64,000 bases of DNA from Tetrahymena thermophila SB210 (taxonomy: Eukaryota > Ciliophora > Oligohymenophorea > Hymenostomatida > Tetrahymenidae), in assembly GCF_000189635.1 (NCBI RefSeq), contig NW_002476413.1, forward strand, positions 930,001-994,000, written 5' to 3'. The notes under the pieces are model-generated. The model had not been told where the DNA came from, did not search any database, and was given only the letters and a program-made list of their open reading frames with translations. Below, piece after piece: positions 13,326 through 25,433 of the stretch. Each line of letters opens with the position of its first letter. Within the stretch, counting starts at the first letter, position 1. Made by a program: the position numbers and the translations under genes.

Positions 13326-14855
13326 ATGTATTAGCCTCTTTTGTATTATAATTAAATTAATCAGGTTAATAGAGTACCTTAGTAATATGTCTGCTACGTC
13401 CCTTAGAACTAGTACTTATAAATGAACTAAAATCCGTTGTAGATATTTCCAAATTTACCACAACATGGGGTTCAGAATCAAATAATAGTGCCTATTCCTT
13501 CATAAATACCTTATCTATAACAAACAATTGATATAAATGCTGCAGATCTTCATGAAACCGCAGGAATCTCGCTTTACAGTAATAATTCAGAAACTTTTTA
13601 ATAATAAAATAGTATTAATAATGAGCAGAAAAACCCATTCTGCATTAATTAAATCCACGTATCAAATATCCAAGAGAGTAAAAGCGAAGGATTAGATCCA
13701 AATAATAAATAATACAGTCTTGATAGGCTTTCCTAATATTAATTAAAACCTATTGATAGAGATATCCAAGATAATTCAAATACATTTTATAATCCGCTTG
13801 AACTAAACAAAAATGACAAAACACATGAATGCAAAATTGAAGACATAAAAAATAAAAAAATAGTAAAATAAAAGCACTAAAAAAATGATGCTGAGAACAA
13901 GTCTAACATATAACACAAGGCAGAAGATACCGATTGTTAATCTAATTTAAATATTTAGAAATAATAATAATCTAAAAAGAATATTACTTCATGGAAGTAT
14001 ATTAAATTTGATCCAAATAACTAGACTACCCAAGGTCTTCCAGTAATTTAAACTTTAAATGACACACAGCTATAAAATAATAGCACACAGCAAACCAAAT
14101 TCTAACCTAGTGCTATGCAAGGAATTACTATCAAGTAATCTAATCTAATTTTAATATATTTCTATAATTATAGTTTTTAGAGAGCGTACAAGTATGCATA
14201 CATGCATGCATGTTCATACGCATGAATTTAATCATTTTACTTACTAATTATTGGTTAGATAATTTTTATGTCATTTTTTATCTATTCATTTGCAGCTAAT
14301 TTTTTTAATAATTAAAATCCATATTAATCTATTTTTTTGTTTTTTAGGAAGGAATGTGAAAAAATACAAAAAAACTTGAAAGTTGAGAGTGTTAAAAACG
14401 AAGAAGAGTTAATAGAGGAGAACTAACAGACAGAAAGTAAAATTTCTGGTACTAATTAGTAGGAAAATAAAAATGAAGAGGCTTCTATTAACGGAAATTT
14501 GTGCAAAAACTTGATGAGAGCTTTCAATAAATTTGTTAAGGATTATGATTTCAAAGACGTCTCTATAAAAATATCCCTCTTTCGTTTTCTGGAAAGGAAT
14601 ACTTATAGCAATCTGCAAATGCTTAAAATATATCACAATGAAAGATACAGAAGTATTTTTTTGGAATTTGTGAAGGGAGGTGCGCTAATATGGCTTTAAA
14701 AGAGTAAAGTTATTGACATAGATGCGCATATAACTCTTCTTGAAAAAATTGTGTCAGGAGATATCTCAATGATCGGTATCAAGAAAAGAAAAAATGTTAG
14801 TAAAACAATTACAAAAAATATAAAAAGGAAAAGGCTTTCTAGTAAAAAAATGTGA
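13326..14855 (+). CDS. Ciliate-specific protein with basic C-terminal domain (family member 1)
   Basis: Two exons (13326-14134 and 14348-14855) with a 213-nt intron give 438 residues. The start lies in an A-rich context typical of ciliate genes. Residues 1-260 are low-complexity and rich in Gln, Asn, Pro and Tyr. The folded part is the last 130 residues: LCKNLMRAFNKFVKDYDF, then FLERNTYSNLQMLKIYHNERY, then ALIWLQKSKVIDIDAHI, followed by a strongly basic tail (KKRKN, IKRKRL) likely to direct nuclear import. The same domain, in the same order and position, ends the protein at 45627-48476. I do not recognise a function and believe this domain is confined to ciliates. The intron carries a 28-bp palindrome. 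Confidence 0.82.
14192..14219. repeat. Palindrome inside an intron
   Basis: A near-perfect 28-bp inverted repeat centred on ACATGCATGCATGT, flanked by GTATG and CATAC. It lies in the 213-nt intron of the gene at 13326-14855, which is about four times the usual intron length here. It could form a hairpin in the pre-mRNA. Confidence 0.6.
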
Positions 14856-17197
14856 AAAACTTAAATGCAGCGTATTTAAAATACTGGCTAGCTCAATAGC
14901 TGTTGAATTGAAAACTAGTTAAAATGTTGTAATTTAATACTAGCTAAAATAAATGTATTTCTTTACTCACCTTAATAAATTAATAAAATTACTGATAATT
15001 TAGAAAGTACTCTCTATAAATCCTTTAATACTAACAATCTTATTTAATTATTGAATATCTATTTATTGATCTATGCAAAAAATAAAAATCGATTAAGCGG
15101 GATCGATGACTCTTCCAAAAAATATAAAATATACTTTACAAATTTAATCTAAATATACTTTATATCAACTAAGTTAACGAATTAAGGTAAAAAAACTAAA
15201 TTATCTCTGTCTATCCCTTCCCTTTTTGTTTATATATAATTTATCTATTCTGTTTTAACTAATTTTTACTTATAATTTGTTAATTATTTAGCCTTTGTTT
15301 GTATTTTAAGTGATATAAGACTAAGTTCCTATCATCAAAATTATTTGATTTTAGCTACATTGTAAATATAAAAAATCTTTGAATTATAATAGTAAATAAA
15401 TACAATAGATTGAATTGGGTCTCTTTTTTCTCAAAAGTTTTTTAAAAGATAAATTACTCTTAACTTTGCTAACTCTATATAAGTAAAGCAAATAAAAATT
15501 TTTATTTAATTTAAGTTAACTAAGTAATTGCATCACAAATTTATATAAACTGTAACTTCGTAAATATAAAGACTCAAGATAAATATGTAGATTTTCTACT
15601 TTCATTTGAAAAATTGGCATCTTTAATTTACCTTATTCTTACATTTAATTACCAGATGTTTACATTAACATGAATAAATATTCATAATAGAGATTAATCT
15701 GGTATTTTTCTATGAAAAAACTAATAGATCGTAAAACTATAATTTTGCGAAAATTATCAATCCAAGAAGTGCATTTTGTTTTTTCTCAATCTAATTAAAG
15801 TTAAAGAGGATTTTTTTCTGTTTGTAAATTGGGGAGTTCGTCTTTTTCAATATCTTACTATATCATATATCAATAAATGGATACTTAAAAGTATTGCTTA
15901 AAATACAATTCTGTTTTAATAGCTTTATATGTCCATGTATTATGTACATCATTAGGTCTTAACTATATTTGTTAGTCCTCAAAAATAGTCAAAAGTAATT
16001 ACCTTATATTAACATTAGGAATAAATATTCGATTTGATAAAGTGAATTTCTTGGAGATTAATTAATTCACCTTTAATTAATAATTGAATAAATTAGTTTT
16101 TATTTTATTCCTTGAATTTATATTAAATTTTATAAGAATTAAACAAAAAATTGGATTTTAGTATCAAAATAATATTTATTTCGAGCTATTTCGTTGGGAT
16201 AACTTTGTTAATCTTGTTCATTTTGTTTTTACAGATAAACAAAAAAATAAAAAAATTTATTGATAATTGCATCCTTAAATCGTGAGAGAGATGACAAATT
16301 ATTAAGAATATAAGCAAAAATTAATTAATTGTTTTAAATTGATATACAAAAAAAACAAGACAGCTTTTTCAATCATAAATAAAGCAATAAAATGATACAT
16401 AATGGATTAAAAAATTTTTAAACTTTAATTAGAAAAAATGAAAATGCAAAAATATTTGTGCTTAAAAGAGTTGTTACTGCAAATTTAACTTTTGAAAATT
16501 GTTATTTTCTCTTTAAATTACTTGTTTTACAATTTCCGCGTTTACAGAGAATACTAATAGAGATTTGTTTTTATATTAGAAAATTATTTATAATTTAATC
16601 AAATCTTATCAATTTACTTTTTTAAAAATAGGACTTGATGAATTAGATTCGTTAGCAAAATATTATTCTTTTTAAACCATTAAAATAATATACCACTTAT
16701 TTAAAAAATTTTAAACTTTTGAACATTATTTTTATTAATAAAAAGAGGCTATCCAAAAATGAATCAGCTATTATTTTTTTTATTACTTAAATTTCCAAAC
16801 AAGATTTAAATTTTACAATTTTGTTTGTTTAAGTTATAAAATAAGATTACAATTAAAATCGAGTAACTCTCAAAGCAAATGAGTATTTTATAAATTTACT
16901 CTCTTATTTGCTAGAAAAATAAATAAGATAAATAAATATATTAAATTTTAGTTTCTTCTTATAAATTATTGATAACATTATATATTTTTAATAATACTTG
17001 TGCTCAGATAAAAAACTATTTTTACTGATAAAACATTTAATTAATACACATTTAATATAATTAGATAGCTTTACATGATTTTTATACCCTTACTATTGTA
17101 AAAATTTGTGAATTTTAGTATTTGAAAGTACTTAATGCATATAATATATTTATTTTATTTAAATTTTTAGATTATAACTTGACAAACTTTTAAATTT
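14856..17197. other. Intergenic AT-rich DNA
   Basis: About 2.3 kb between two plus-strand genes. I found no coding frame, tRNA-like structure or long repeat. It presumably holds the 3' flank of the upstream gene and the promoter of the membrane protein gene at 17198. Confidence 0.5.
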
Positions 17198-17926
17198 ATG
17201 ACTAAAATCAAGCTAGTTTTATTCCTTTTAGCAGTTTTTATCTCTTTGGCTATGATCCTTGCTGCCTTACAAGGGAATAAAATGATTCAAAATTATTATT
17301 CCTTCAACAAATCTATTGATAGTGATCTCGCTTTAGATAAATAATATTCTGAAATATTTGGAGGTATTTTAGTTATCCTATTTAAATTGATATAATCATT
17401 TCTCACATTGTTAGAAAACAAACAAAAATGATTGTAGGAAAATAAAATTATGTTCATTTTTTAAATAAAAGCAAATGATATATTGATTAAAGTGGAGTTT
17501 TTCTGCTTCTTCGTGACTTTACTTGGATTTTTCTTTTCACATGTATAATTTGAAAGCAAAATATCTAGAATATTAGTTGCTCTTTCATTTATTTCATCTA
17601 CAGTATGGATCAATTTCGCTTTTTTATTCCTTTATGGAGCATCTGATTTAAACAACTTCATGGCTTAAAATTATTTATACGTGAAAAATCTTGAAGAAAA
17701 AAATGATCCTGAAAATTAACCAGACCCAGATATGTACCTATTTGTTAACTCATGGCGCATTCTGTATTAAATAAGAAAAATTATTTTTATATCTATAATT
17801 CCTACTCAAATAGTATACTTAATCTTCTTTAGAAAGTTTTTTGCACAAAAGAAGCAATTTATTGAAAAGTAGAAGCTTTAGGAAATGATGAAAATATACG
17901 AATAACTTGAGCAGAATTAAATTTGA
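17198..17926 (+). CDS. Small four-pass membrane protein
   Basis: Starts at ATG 17198 and ends at TGA 17924-17926, about 220 residues after removing one intron. Four hydrophobic segments can be seen: LVLFLLAVFISLAMILAAL at the N-terminus, FFCFFVTLLGFFF, ISRILVALSFISSTVWINF, and KIIFISIIPTQIVYLIFF. A short acidic loop (EEKNDPENQPDPD) lies between the third and fourth, and a basic/Gln tail follows. The intron borders are ambiguous: 17372-17437 (phase 0, ending TTGTAG) or 17364-17471 (phase 1, ending AAAAG) both keep the frame. The layout recalls small four-helix membrane proteins such as claudin- or tetraspanin-like families, but no signature motif is present, so no function is assigned. Confidence 0.72.
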
Positions 17927-18710
17927 ATATGATGTTAATTTTTTTAACTTGATAAGCAAATCAATTAAATACATAAGTAATCAACAAAATAGAAAAGCAA
18001 TCAACAAAAATTAAAAAAAATATGCTGGTGCAAAATATTAATTGCTTATAAGAAAGCTGGTTGATTTTGCATTTACTATTATTTAATTTTATATTTTTAA
18101 GTCTCTCTATAAAATTTTATAAAGCTTGTTTCTATTTGAAAAATAATTTTCATGTAATATTTTAATTATTCTTTAAGTTGTTGTATTTCAAACGTGTAAC
18201 TATATGATGTTAACCTTTTTAAGTTGATAAGAAAAATAATAAAATACGTAAACAATCAACAAAAATAGAAAAGCAATCAACAAAAATTTAAAAAAATGCT
18301 GGTTCAAAATATTAATTGCTTAAGAGAGCTGGTTGATTTTACATTTACTATTATATAATTTTATATTAGTTTCTCTATAAAAGTTAATAAAGCTTGTTTC
18401 TATTTGGCAAATAATTTTCATGTAATATTTTAATTATTTTTTAAGTTAGAGTATTTGAAATGTGTAACTAAAAAATGATGAATATTTTAAAAAGCATTTA
18501 AGTTATAATTCTATTAATTTACAGAAGAGTTTTATTATATATGTATTAGAAAATAATAAATATAACAAATTTAAAATAGTGATAGTGTAATATATTGTAA
18601 GGAGCTGGCTATCTTTAGATTTAAAATTATATAATTAAATGTTTGAATCTTTGTAAGCCTAAATAAAAAGCTGCTTCTGTTTAAGAAATGAGAACATTTT
18701 TAAAATTAAT
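17927..18710. repeat. Tandemly duplicated 3' flank, about 275-bp unit
   Basis: Two long direct copies follow the gene stop: copy 1 about 17931-18205 and copy 2 about 18206-18480. They share blocks such as GCAATCAACAAAAAT, AAAATATTAATTGCTTA, GCTGGTTGATTTT and AAGCTTGTTTCTATTTG. A third, much decayed copy of the second half is visible around 18600-18700 (GGAGCTGGCTATCTTTAGAT, then AAAGCTGCTTCTGTTT). None is open for translation. The first copy starts just after the TGA, so the duplication involves the gene's 3' untranslated region. Confidence 0.8.
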
Positions 18711-20089
18711 ATTCTTATAATATAAAATGAATATTTCTTTACTTCATAGTATGAAAAATACTATTTAATTCTATATTAATGATTCTAAAATATCTATTTA
18801 AATTTATTAAAAGTTATTGAATTTTTAATATGTTTGTTTAAGTAGAAATTTCAAAGCCAAAGTTTACATAATGTTTTTAAAATCATCTAAAAAACAATAA
18901 ATTTTTTTCAGAGCACTATAAATAAATGATTGATAAAAAATGATTGCTAGTAATTAATAAATTTAGGCAATTTTTTTTATCTAAAATTTTAATTACATTC
19001 AAGCATTTAAACATTTGACATTACATAAAAACTTTTTAATTTTTAATGAATCTAAAAATAGTCTAATTTAATCTTACTCTATACGAGTAAACAAGGCTTG
19101 TGATATTATCATGAAAAAATAAAAAAGAAAAGAAAGACAGTGTACAGATTTTTGAATTTGTTCAACTTTCACTTACAAAATTTAGAACATTTTCTATTTT
19201 CTATCATATGAAAATATAAAATATCAAAAATAATTTTATTTTATTATTTAAAAACATCATTTTAAAAGAAAAAAAGCTAGATTAAATAATAAATTATTTT
19301 AAATGCTAAAAATAATATGCAAAAATATTTGTTGAAATTGCTAATTTATTTTTGCTACTTAACATTTTTTTTATTTAAAAGTTAAAAGTTATTTACTAAT
19401 CACAACTAACTTCTTTCTATTCTTTCAAAGCTATGATATTATTAAATCGCTCAATTAAATTAATATTTACCTTTGAAATGAATTGAAGTTATTAAATTTT
19501 AAATATTTTTAATTTGATAAAAGAAATACTTGCTTAATTATTAGATTGTGTTGATTGATTTTGTCATACAAATTTCGTTATTACTATTTATTATGATTTA
19601 TTAAATGGTTAGTTTTCAATTAAATTCATTCATCATACTTATGCAGATAAGTATTGAAATAAATGATTATTAATAATAAATTGTTAATAATAACAAATAA
19701 TAAATTGAAGAAAAGAAAGTTAAAAATTGCATGTTTACTTGATTTATTTTGTTAAATTAAATTAATGAAATAAAGTTAATAAAAAATATATCTATTGATT
19801 AAAGATTAATTAATAAGAATTATTTTGAAAAGTTATTTGTTATTTGTGGTTAACATCATTTTTAATTCAGATTATTTATTGGTTAATTTGCAAACTTAAT
19901 CAGCTAAAATTTCTCTTTATTTTTCATTTTTGTGAGCATTTTTAAAAAGTTATAACAAAAAAACTTTTGGTTGTGTTTAATTAATTTTGCTTGGATGGAT
20001 GGATAAGCTTGATATCTTTTTTCTTAATTTACAAGTAAGTAAAATACCAAAAAAGTGACTTATATATTATTCAAAGAAAATATCACATT
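18711..20089. other. Intergenic AT-rich DNA
   Basis: No gene is seen on either strand. The sequence is AT-rich with a purine-poor stretch just before the pseudokinase start at 20090, whose promoter presumably lies here. Confidence 0.5.
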
Positions 20090-23000
20090 ATGATAGGTTA
20101 ATAGGATGTAGGCGAGGAGTATAGGAAAGTTTCTTTGAACCAAAATTTTAAGCGGAGACTATTTGCAAAATCAAATTAGCTTCAAAAGAGTCTAAATAAC
20201 TCAAGCCATTTAAATTTCTTACAAGACAGCTTACGGGATGTGCATATTATTTATGAGAATCAATACTATCTTATTAAAAGAGTTGAAAATGTTAACAAAT
20301 GTATGTATTTCACTCAAGTTGTTCCATCAGACATCAATAATTTTGATATAAGCAGCATGAATCATGAAAATATTCTTTAAATACATCAGGAAGATAACAT
20401 CTTTATTGCTGAACCCATGCTTATGACATTGCAATCTTATATTTATCAGTAATAAGATGTATCTCATGATTTAGAATAAATAATAAAGCAGATAGTTAAT
20501 TTCATTTCATTTCTTCACTCTCAAAACCTAGCCCACACTGAATTAAGCACCAGAAATTTTTTAATTAATGAAAAGTTACAAATAAAAGCTGTGCCTCTAC
20601 CCTAAGAAGGTGTTTAGTATCGTGCCCCTGAAAGAATAATAGGATATGATGTTGAAAATATGAAAAGCGAAGATATGTTTCAATTAGGATGTATTATATT
20701 AGAGTTATTAGCACGAAAGCCTGTTTTAGAGTCAGAAGATGAAACAAATCAAATGCTTAAATATTCTCTTTTCTTAGGAAGACCTTAAGAAATAATTTAC
20801 CGTAATATATATCATCAGCTGCCAGATACATCACCAGTTGATATTGATAAATATTTAAGTAATTGCGATTAAAAATTAGTAAATCTCATCCCGTAACTTC
20901 TAGTTTATGACCCTGAAAAAAGAGCTACCATTTAACAAGTATAAAATTATTTGAATTAGGTTTATCCCTCTTTTAGACCATCTTCAAAGTCAAGTATAAG
21001 CAACTCTCCTCTTTCATTAAAATCTCAAAGAATGACACCTTATTCTTTAAGAAATAGAAATAAACGTTATGGAAATATAAACAACGGTTCACCAAATTAT
21101 TACTATTAAGATGAAACCCCAAGTATAAACCTTTATGAAGACAGCCCTAATGATTTATCTCCAAAATTTAATGTCTCTAAAAAAACATTTGATGAACAAA
21201 TGAGAACCATTGCTGAGGAAACTAGCTTGAATAATGATGGTATGTCTTAGCTTAGAGAAAAAATTTAAAATGGAAAGTAAAATAATCCTTCAATAGACAA
21301 CAATTAAGGTGCTTAATAATATAATAAATCTCAACATCCAAGAAATTATTCATCTGCTTCTAATACTTAAAATAACTTAAGGCTTCAAAGCTCTCAAAAA
21401 CCATAAACACCTTAAAGATATAAATAAAATAGTTTACTCTTTGATAATGATGATAATTTAAAACCATAAATTATATAAGACAGGATGACACCTTTAAGTA
21501 ATAGGAGATCAAATAACAATTCTTTCTAAAAAAATAATAATAATAATAATACTCCTGGAAAAGGTTTCTTTATAGATGTTCCTGACAAAGAAAAAAATAT
21601 CTAAGATCATTTAACTTCTTTCTAACACCTTTAAAAAATCTTTAGTGAAGAAAATAAACATAAAACTGATGATGAAAAAAAAAGAAAATTAGAAGAAGAT
21701 TTGAGAAAGTAAGCTGATGAAGAAAAGAAGAGGAGAGACGAAGAGGAAAAAAGGAAAAAGGATTACGAAGAAAAAAAATTGAGAGATGAAGCTGAAAAGA
21801 AAAAAAGAGATGAAGAAGAAAAGAGAAAGAGAGATGAGGAAGAAAAGAAAAAGAGAGATGAAGAAGAAGAAAAGAAAAAGAGAGATGATGAAGAAAAGAA
21901 AAAGAGAGATGATGAAGAAAAGAAAAAGAGAAATGAAGATGAAAAGATAAAAAGAGATTTAGATGATAAGAAAAAAAAAGAGGATGAGGAGAAAAGGTAA
22001 AGAGATGAAGAAGAGAAAAGAAAGAAAGATGATTTACAAAAAAAGAAGGATGATGAATTAAAATAAATCTAAGATGATGAAAAGAAGAAAAAATTGGAAG
22101 AGGAGCTTAGAAAAAAGCTTGAAGAAGAGTAAAAGAAAAAAGAGTTAGAATTAAAAAGATAAATGGAAGAAGAGTAAAATAAGCGTGAGCAGGAAAGATA
22201 AAAATAATTTGAAGCTTAGAAATTGAAATAGGAATAAGAAATGAAGAAAAAAATTGAGGAAGAATAAAAAAGGATTGAAGAGTAGCTTCGAAAATAATTT
22301 GAGCAATAGTAGAAGTAGAAGGAAGATGAATTAAAAAAGAAGGAAGAAGAATAAAGGAAAAAAGATGAGGAACTGAAAAAAAAGGAAGAAGAAAAGCTGA
22401 AGTTAGAATAAGAGCTAAAGAAAAAAGAAGAGGCTCTTAAGTTAAAGGAGGAAGAAGATAGAAAGCTTAGAGAAGAGTTAGCAAAAAAAGAAAATTAATA
22501 AAAATAGGAAGAACAATAAAAATTGTTGAAAGCACAAAAAGAAGCTGAAGAGAAGCTCCGTAAATAACTTGAAGAGGAGCAAGAAAAAATAAAAAAATTG
22601 TAAGAAGAGCTTCTTAAAAAAAAGAAAGAAGATGAAGAAATCACCAAACAAAAATAATTACAAGACTAAAAGGCTAAAGAAGAAGAGATTCGATAGCTTA
22701 AAGAAAAGTAAGAATAACTAGCTGAGCAAGAGAGAAAGTAAAAAGAGATAGCAGCTGAACTTGAAAGAAAGGAAAAATTAGCATAAGAAGCATTGAAAAA
22801 TTAATAACTCTAAATTTAAGAAGAAGCCAGAAAAAAAGAAGAATAAATGTTATAAGAGCTGAAAAAAAAAGAAGAAGAGCTTTAAAAGCAAAAGGAATAG
22901 GCTGAGCTTGATAGAAAGAAAAAATAAGAGGAGTTAGAATAGTAGAGATAAAGAGAATAGGAGGAAATATAGAAAAAATAAGAGTTACTTAAATAGAAGG

Positions 23001-24604
23001 AGTAGGAATTAGAGAAATAAAAAAAAGCTGATGAAGAAAAATAACGTGAATTTGAGGAATAAAAAAAGAGAGAATTAGAAAATTAGAAAAAGAAAGAAAT
23101 GGAATTAAATTAGTTGAAGGAATAAGAACTTGCTAAGTTAAAAGAAATTGAAGAAAAAAGACAAAGAGATGAGTAAGAGAAATAAAATAAATAAAGAGAG
23201 GAAGAAAAAAGGCTTCAAGAGATTGAAAAGCAAAAGAAGAAAGAGCTATAAGATCTAATGAAGTAAAAAGAACTCGAAAGACAAAAACTAAAAGAGCTAG
23301 AAGAAAAAGAAAAGGAACTTGCTAAGAAAAAAGGAGAAGACTAAAAGAAAATCGCTGAATTAGAGAAGCAAAAAAAATATTAGTAGCAACAACAACAACA
23401 ACCAAAAGAATCTGATGAGAATATCAGACTTTAAAAAGAAGACTCTTAAAATGAATCTTCCAAAAAACCATTAAAGTAGCCTAAATCATCTAGTAAACTT
23501 ATTTAAACAGATTAGTCCCTTGATGATAAAAAAGCAAACTAAGGTAATATGAATAACAATAACAATTAAGGTAATATTGTTATCCTACCAGAATCTATGT
23601 AACGATAGTAGATGATTTCCAACATTTTATAATAAGAAATCGAGTTTAACGAAATATATAGATAAAGGTAAGGCTATTCTCACTACAGATTCAAGAACAA
23701 TTAACTTAGCACTCCAAATAGCAATATTATTGTTAATACAAGATATTCACAGTAGCCTTAGCAGAATCATAATAGCAGTAAAGTTTCTCCTTAAATGTAT
23801 GACTCAAAGTAAAGTTTCTATCCTTAAAATAATTATGATAATAATGAGACGAATCCTTCATTGAATTTTAGAACTCCTCGAATAAACACGGACCATTCGA
23901 CTATAAAATCAGCTTTAATAAATACAAATGATAGAAACAACTAAAATCCAAATTAAAAAATGGAATCTCCAGTTTCTAATATCCATAATAGAATCAAACA
24001 AAAGATTTAATTAAATGGAAATACTATTGTGGTAGAAGAAACACCTGAAAATTCAATAAATTCTTTAGGAAACCAACCTTCTTATTAGCCTGTTTATAAA
24101 GAGCAATAGCCTAGAATTATTAATAAAAATAAGCCAATTATACCTCCTTTGAGAAGTATAGCAACAAGCCTACCTCCTGCTACTGATAGAAGAAAGCAGT
24201 CCCCTCCGTTGAATGGCACTGACAGAAAAAGTAAAGAAAATAAAAAATTCAATACTCTAAATAAATCAATAGATGTTAAGAAAAAAAAGAAAAAATCAAA
24301 GGGAGGTAGCAGCGAAATAAAAGGAAATTATAATAATAATGATTATAAAATGCCCCCTCTTTCTGCTAGAAATGAGAGCTTTTAATATTTGTAAGACGAA
24401 AGAACAAAATTTAGATAATCACATGATGGGTAATTGATTACTCAATCTAATACTGATTCAATACCATCAATAATAAATCCTGCTAGAATGAGCCAATAGC
24501 ATATGTACTTATAAACAAAACCAGATTAACCTACCGTATTCAATACTAGACTACTTGCTCGCCCGCCCACGTTTTTAGTTTAAAAAGATACAGACGAAGA
24601 CTGA
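20090..24604 (+). CDS. Pseudokinase with very long charged coiled coil
   Basis: A single 4515-nt frame, 1504 residues, no intron. Residues about 40-285 have a protein kinase fold. Subdomain IX (EDMFQLGCIILELLARKP), an APE motif (YRAPERIIG, near 179) and the C-lobe ending YDPEKRAT recall the CDK/MAPK group. Catalytic motifs are lost: no glycine loop or VAIK lysine is evident, the HRD loop reads HTELSTRNF (His at about 149), and no DFG is present before a very short activation segment. Residues 290-525 are Ser/Asn-rich with many Thr-Pro and Ser-Pro sites. Residues about 527-1100 are an almost unbroken Lys/Glu/Arg coiled coil beginning with an 8-residue KKRDEEEK-type repeat. The tail is Asn/Pro-rich. 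It is probably a structural or scaffolding protein, perhaps cytoskeletal; that is inference. Confidence 0.88.
21770..21985 (+). repeat. 24-nt minisatellite encoding KKRDEEEK-type octads
   Basis: Within the coiled-coil exon a 24-nt unit (roughly AAAAAGAGAGATGAAGAAGA plus four bases) is repeated about eight times with small changes, including one unit longer by one codon. All variants stay in frame. Such arrays change copy number easily, so the coiled-coil length may be polymorphic. Confidence 0.75.
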
Positions 24605-25433
24605 ATAATTAATTGTATGGTATATTAAATAACTGATTGATTAAATTAAAATTACACTAAATAATAAATAAACATTTTATAAAATATAATTATATTTTTA
24701 ATAAAAAAATAAACAAATTTGCAATGTAAAAAGTATATCAACTTTGCTATTAACTATTGAATCACTTACTTTTTCATTAAATTAAATTAAATTAAATTAT
24801 TTTCAATTAATTAAATATGTTTGCGATATATTTCTAAGTAAAATTTTTTACTATTTACAAATATTTTATTTAATAATTTTTCCAGGATCTTAATTTCATT
24901 AATTTGATTGATATAAACATCTATAAATATGTTATTTTCTGTCGTCTGCATGGTAAATGAAAGGTTGACAAATATAAAATTAGACTAAATAATTAACATA
25001 AATTTTATAAAAAACTAAAAAATTTTTTGAGAAAAATAAATAAATTGAAAAATAAAATAGGGTAACTTTATCTTTATTTATTATTAATATTGAATGACTT
25101 TTATCATTAAATAAAATTAATTTTAAACAATAAATAAAATTGTTTTTTCACAGCATTTCTAATATTTAAAAAAATTTTTAATTCTTTTTTAGTATTTTAT
25201 TAAATAATTTTTCAAAGTTAAATTTGATTTCCTTAATTGATATAAGTATCCCAAATATTTAATTTTTACAAAAGGTAAATTAATTCAATCTAAAACTGAT
25301 ATTTGTTTATTTAATTCATAAATTTTGATGTAAAATTAATTAATAAATTAGAATTTTTTTAATTTACTTCAATTTTAATGTCATTAATTCAGTAAAATAA
25401 CATAAATTTACTAATAAAAATAAATAAAGATTT
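24605..25433. repeat. Degenerate direct duplication between convergent genes
   Basis: A plus-strand and a minus-strand gene end on either side. Two diverged copies of a block of about 330 bp are visible, one from about 24656 and one from about 24984. Shared blocks in the same order include ACTAAATAAT, then GAATcACTT...ATTAAAT, then ATTTTATTtAATAATTTTTC followed by AATTgATATAA. No open frame is seen in either copy. Confidence 0.55.

Noticed and set aside
14409-14699. A 75-codon minus-strand frame and a 66-codon plus-strand frame
   Set aside because: The minus frame is antisense to the real exon. The plus frame is part of the real gene, cut short by reading TAA as a stop.
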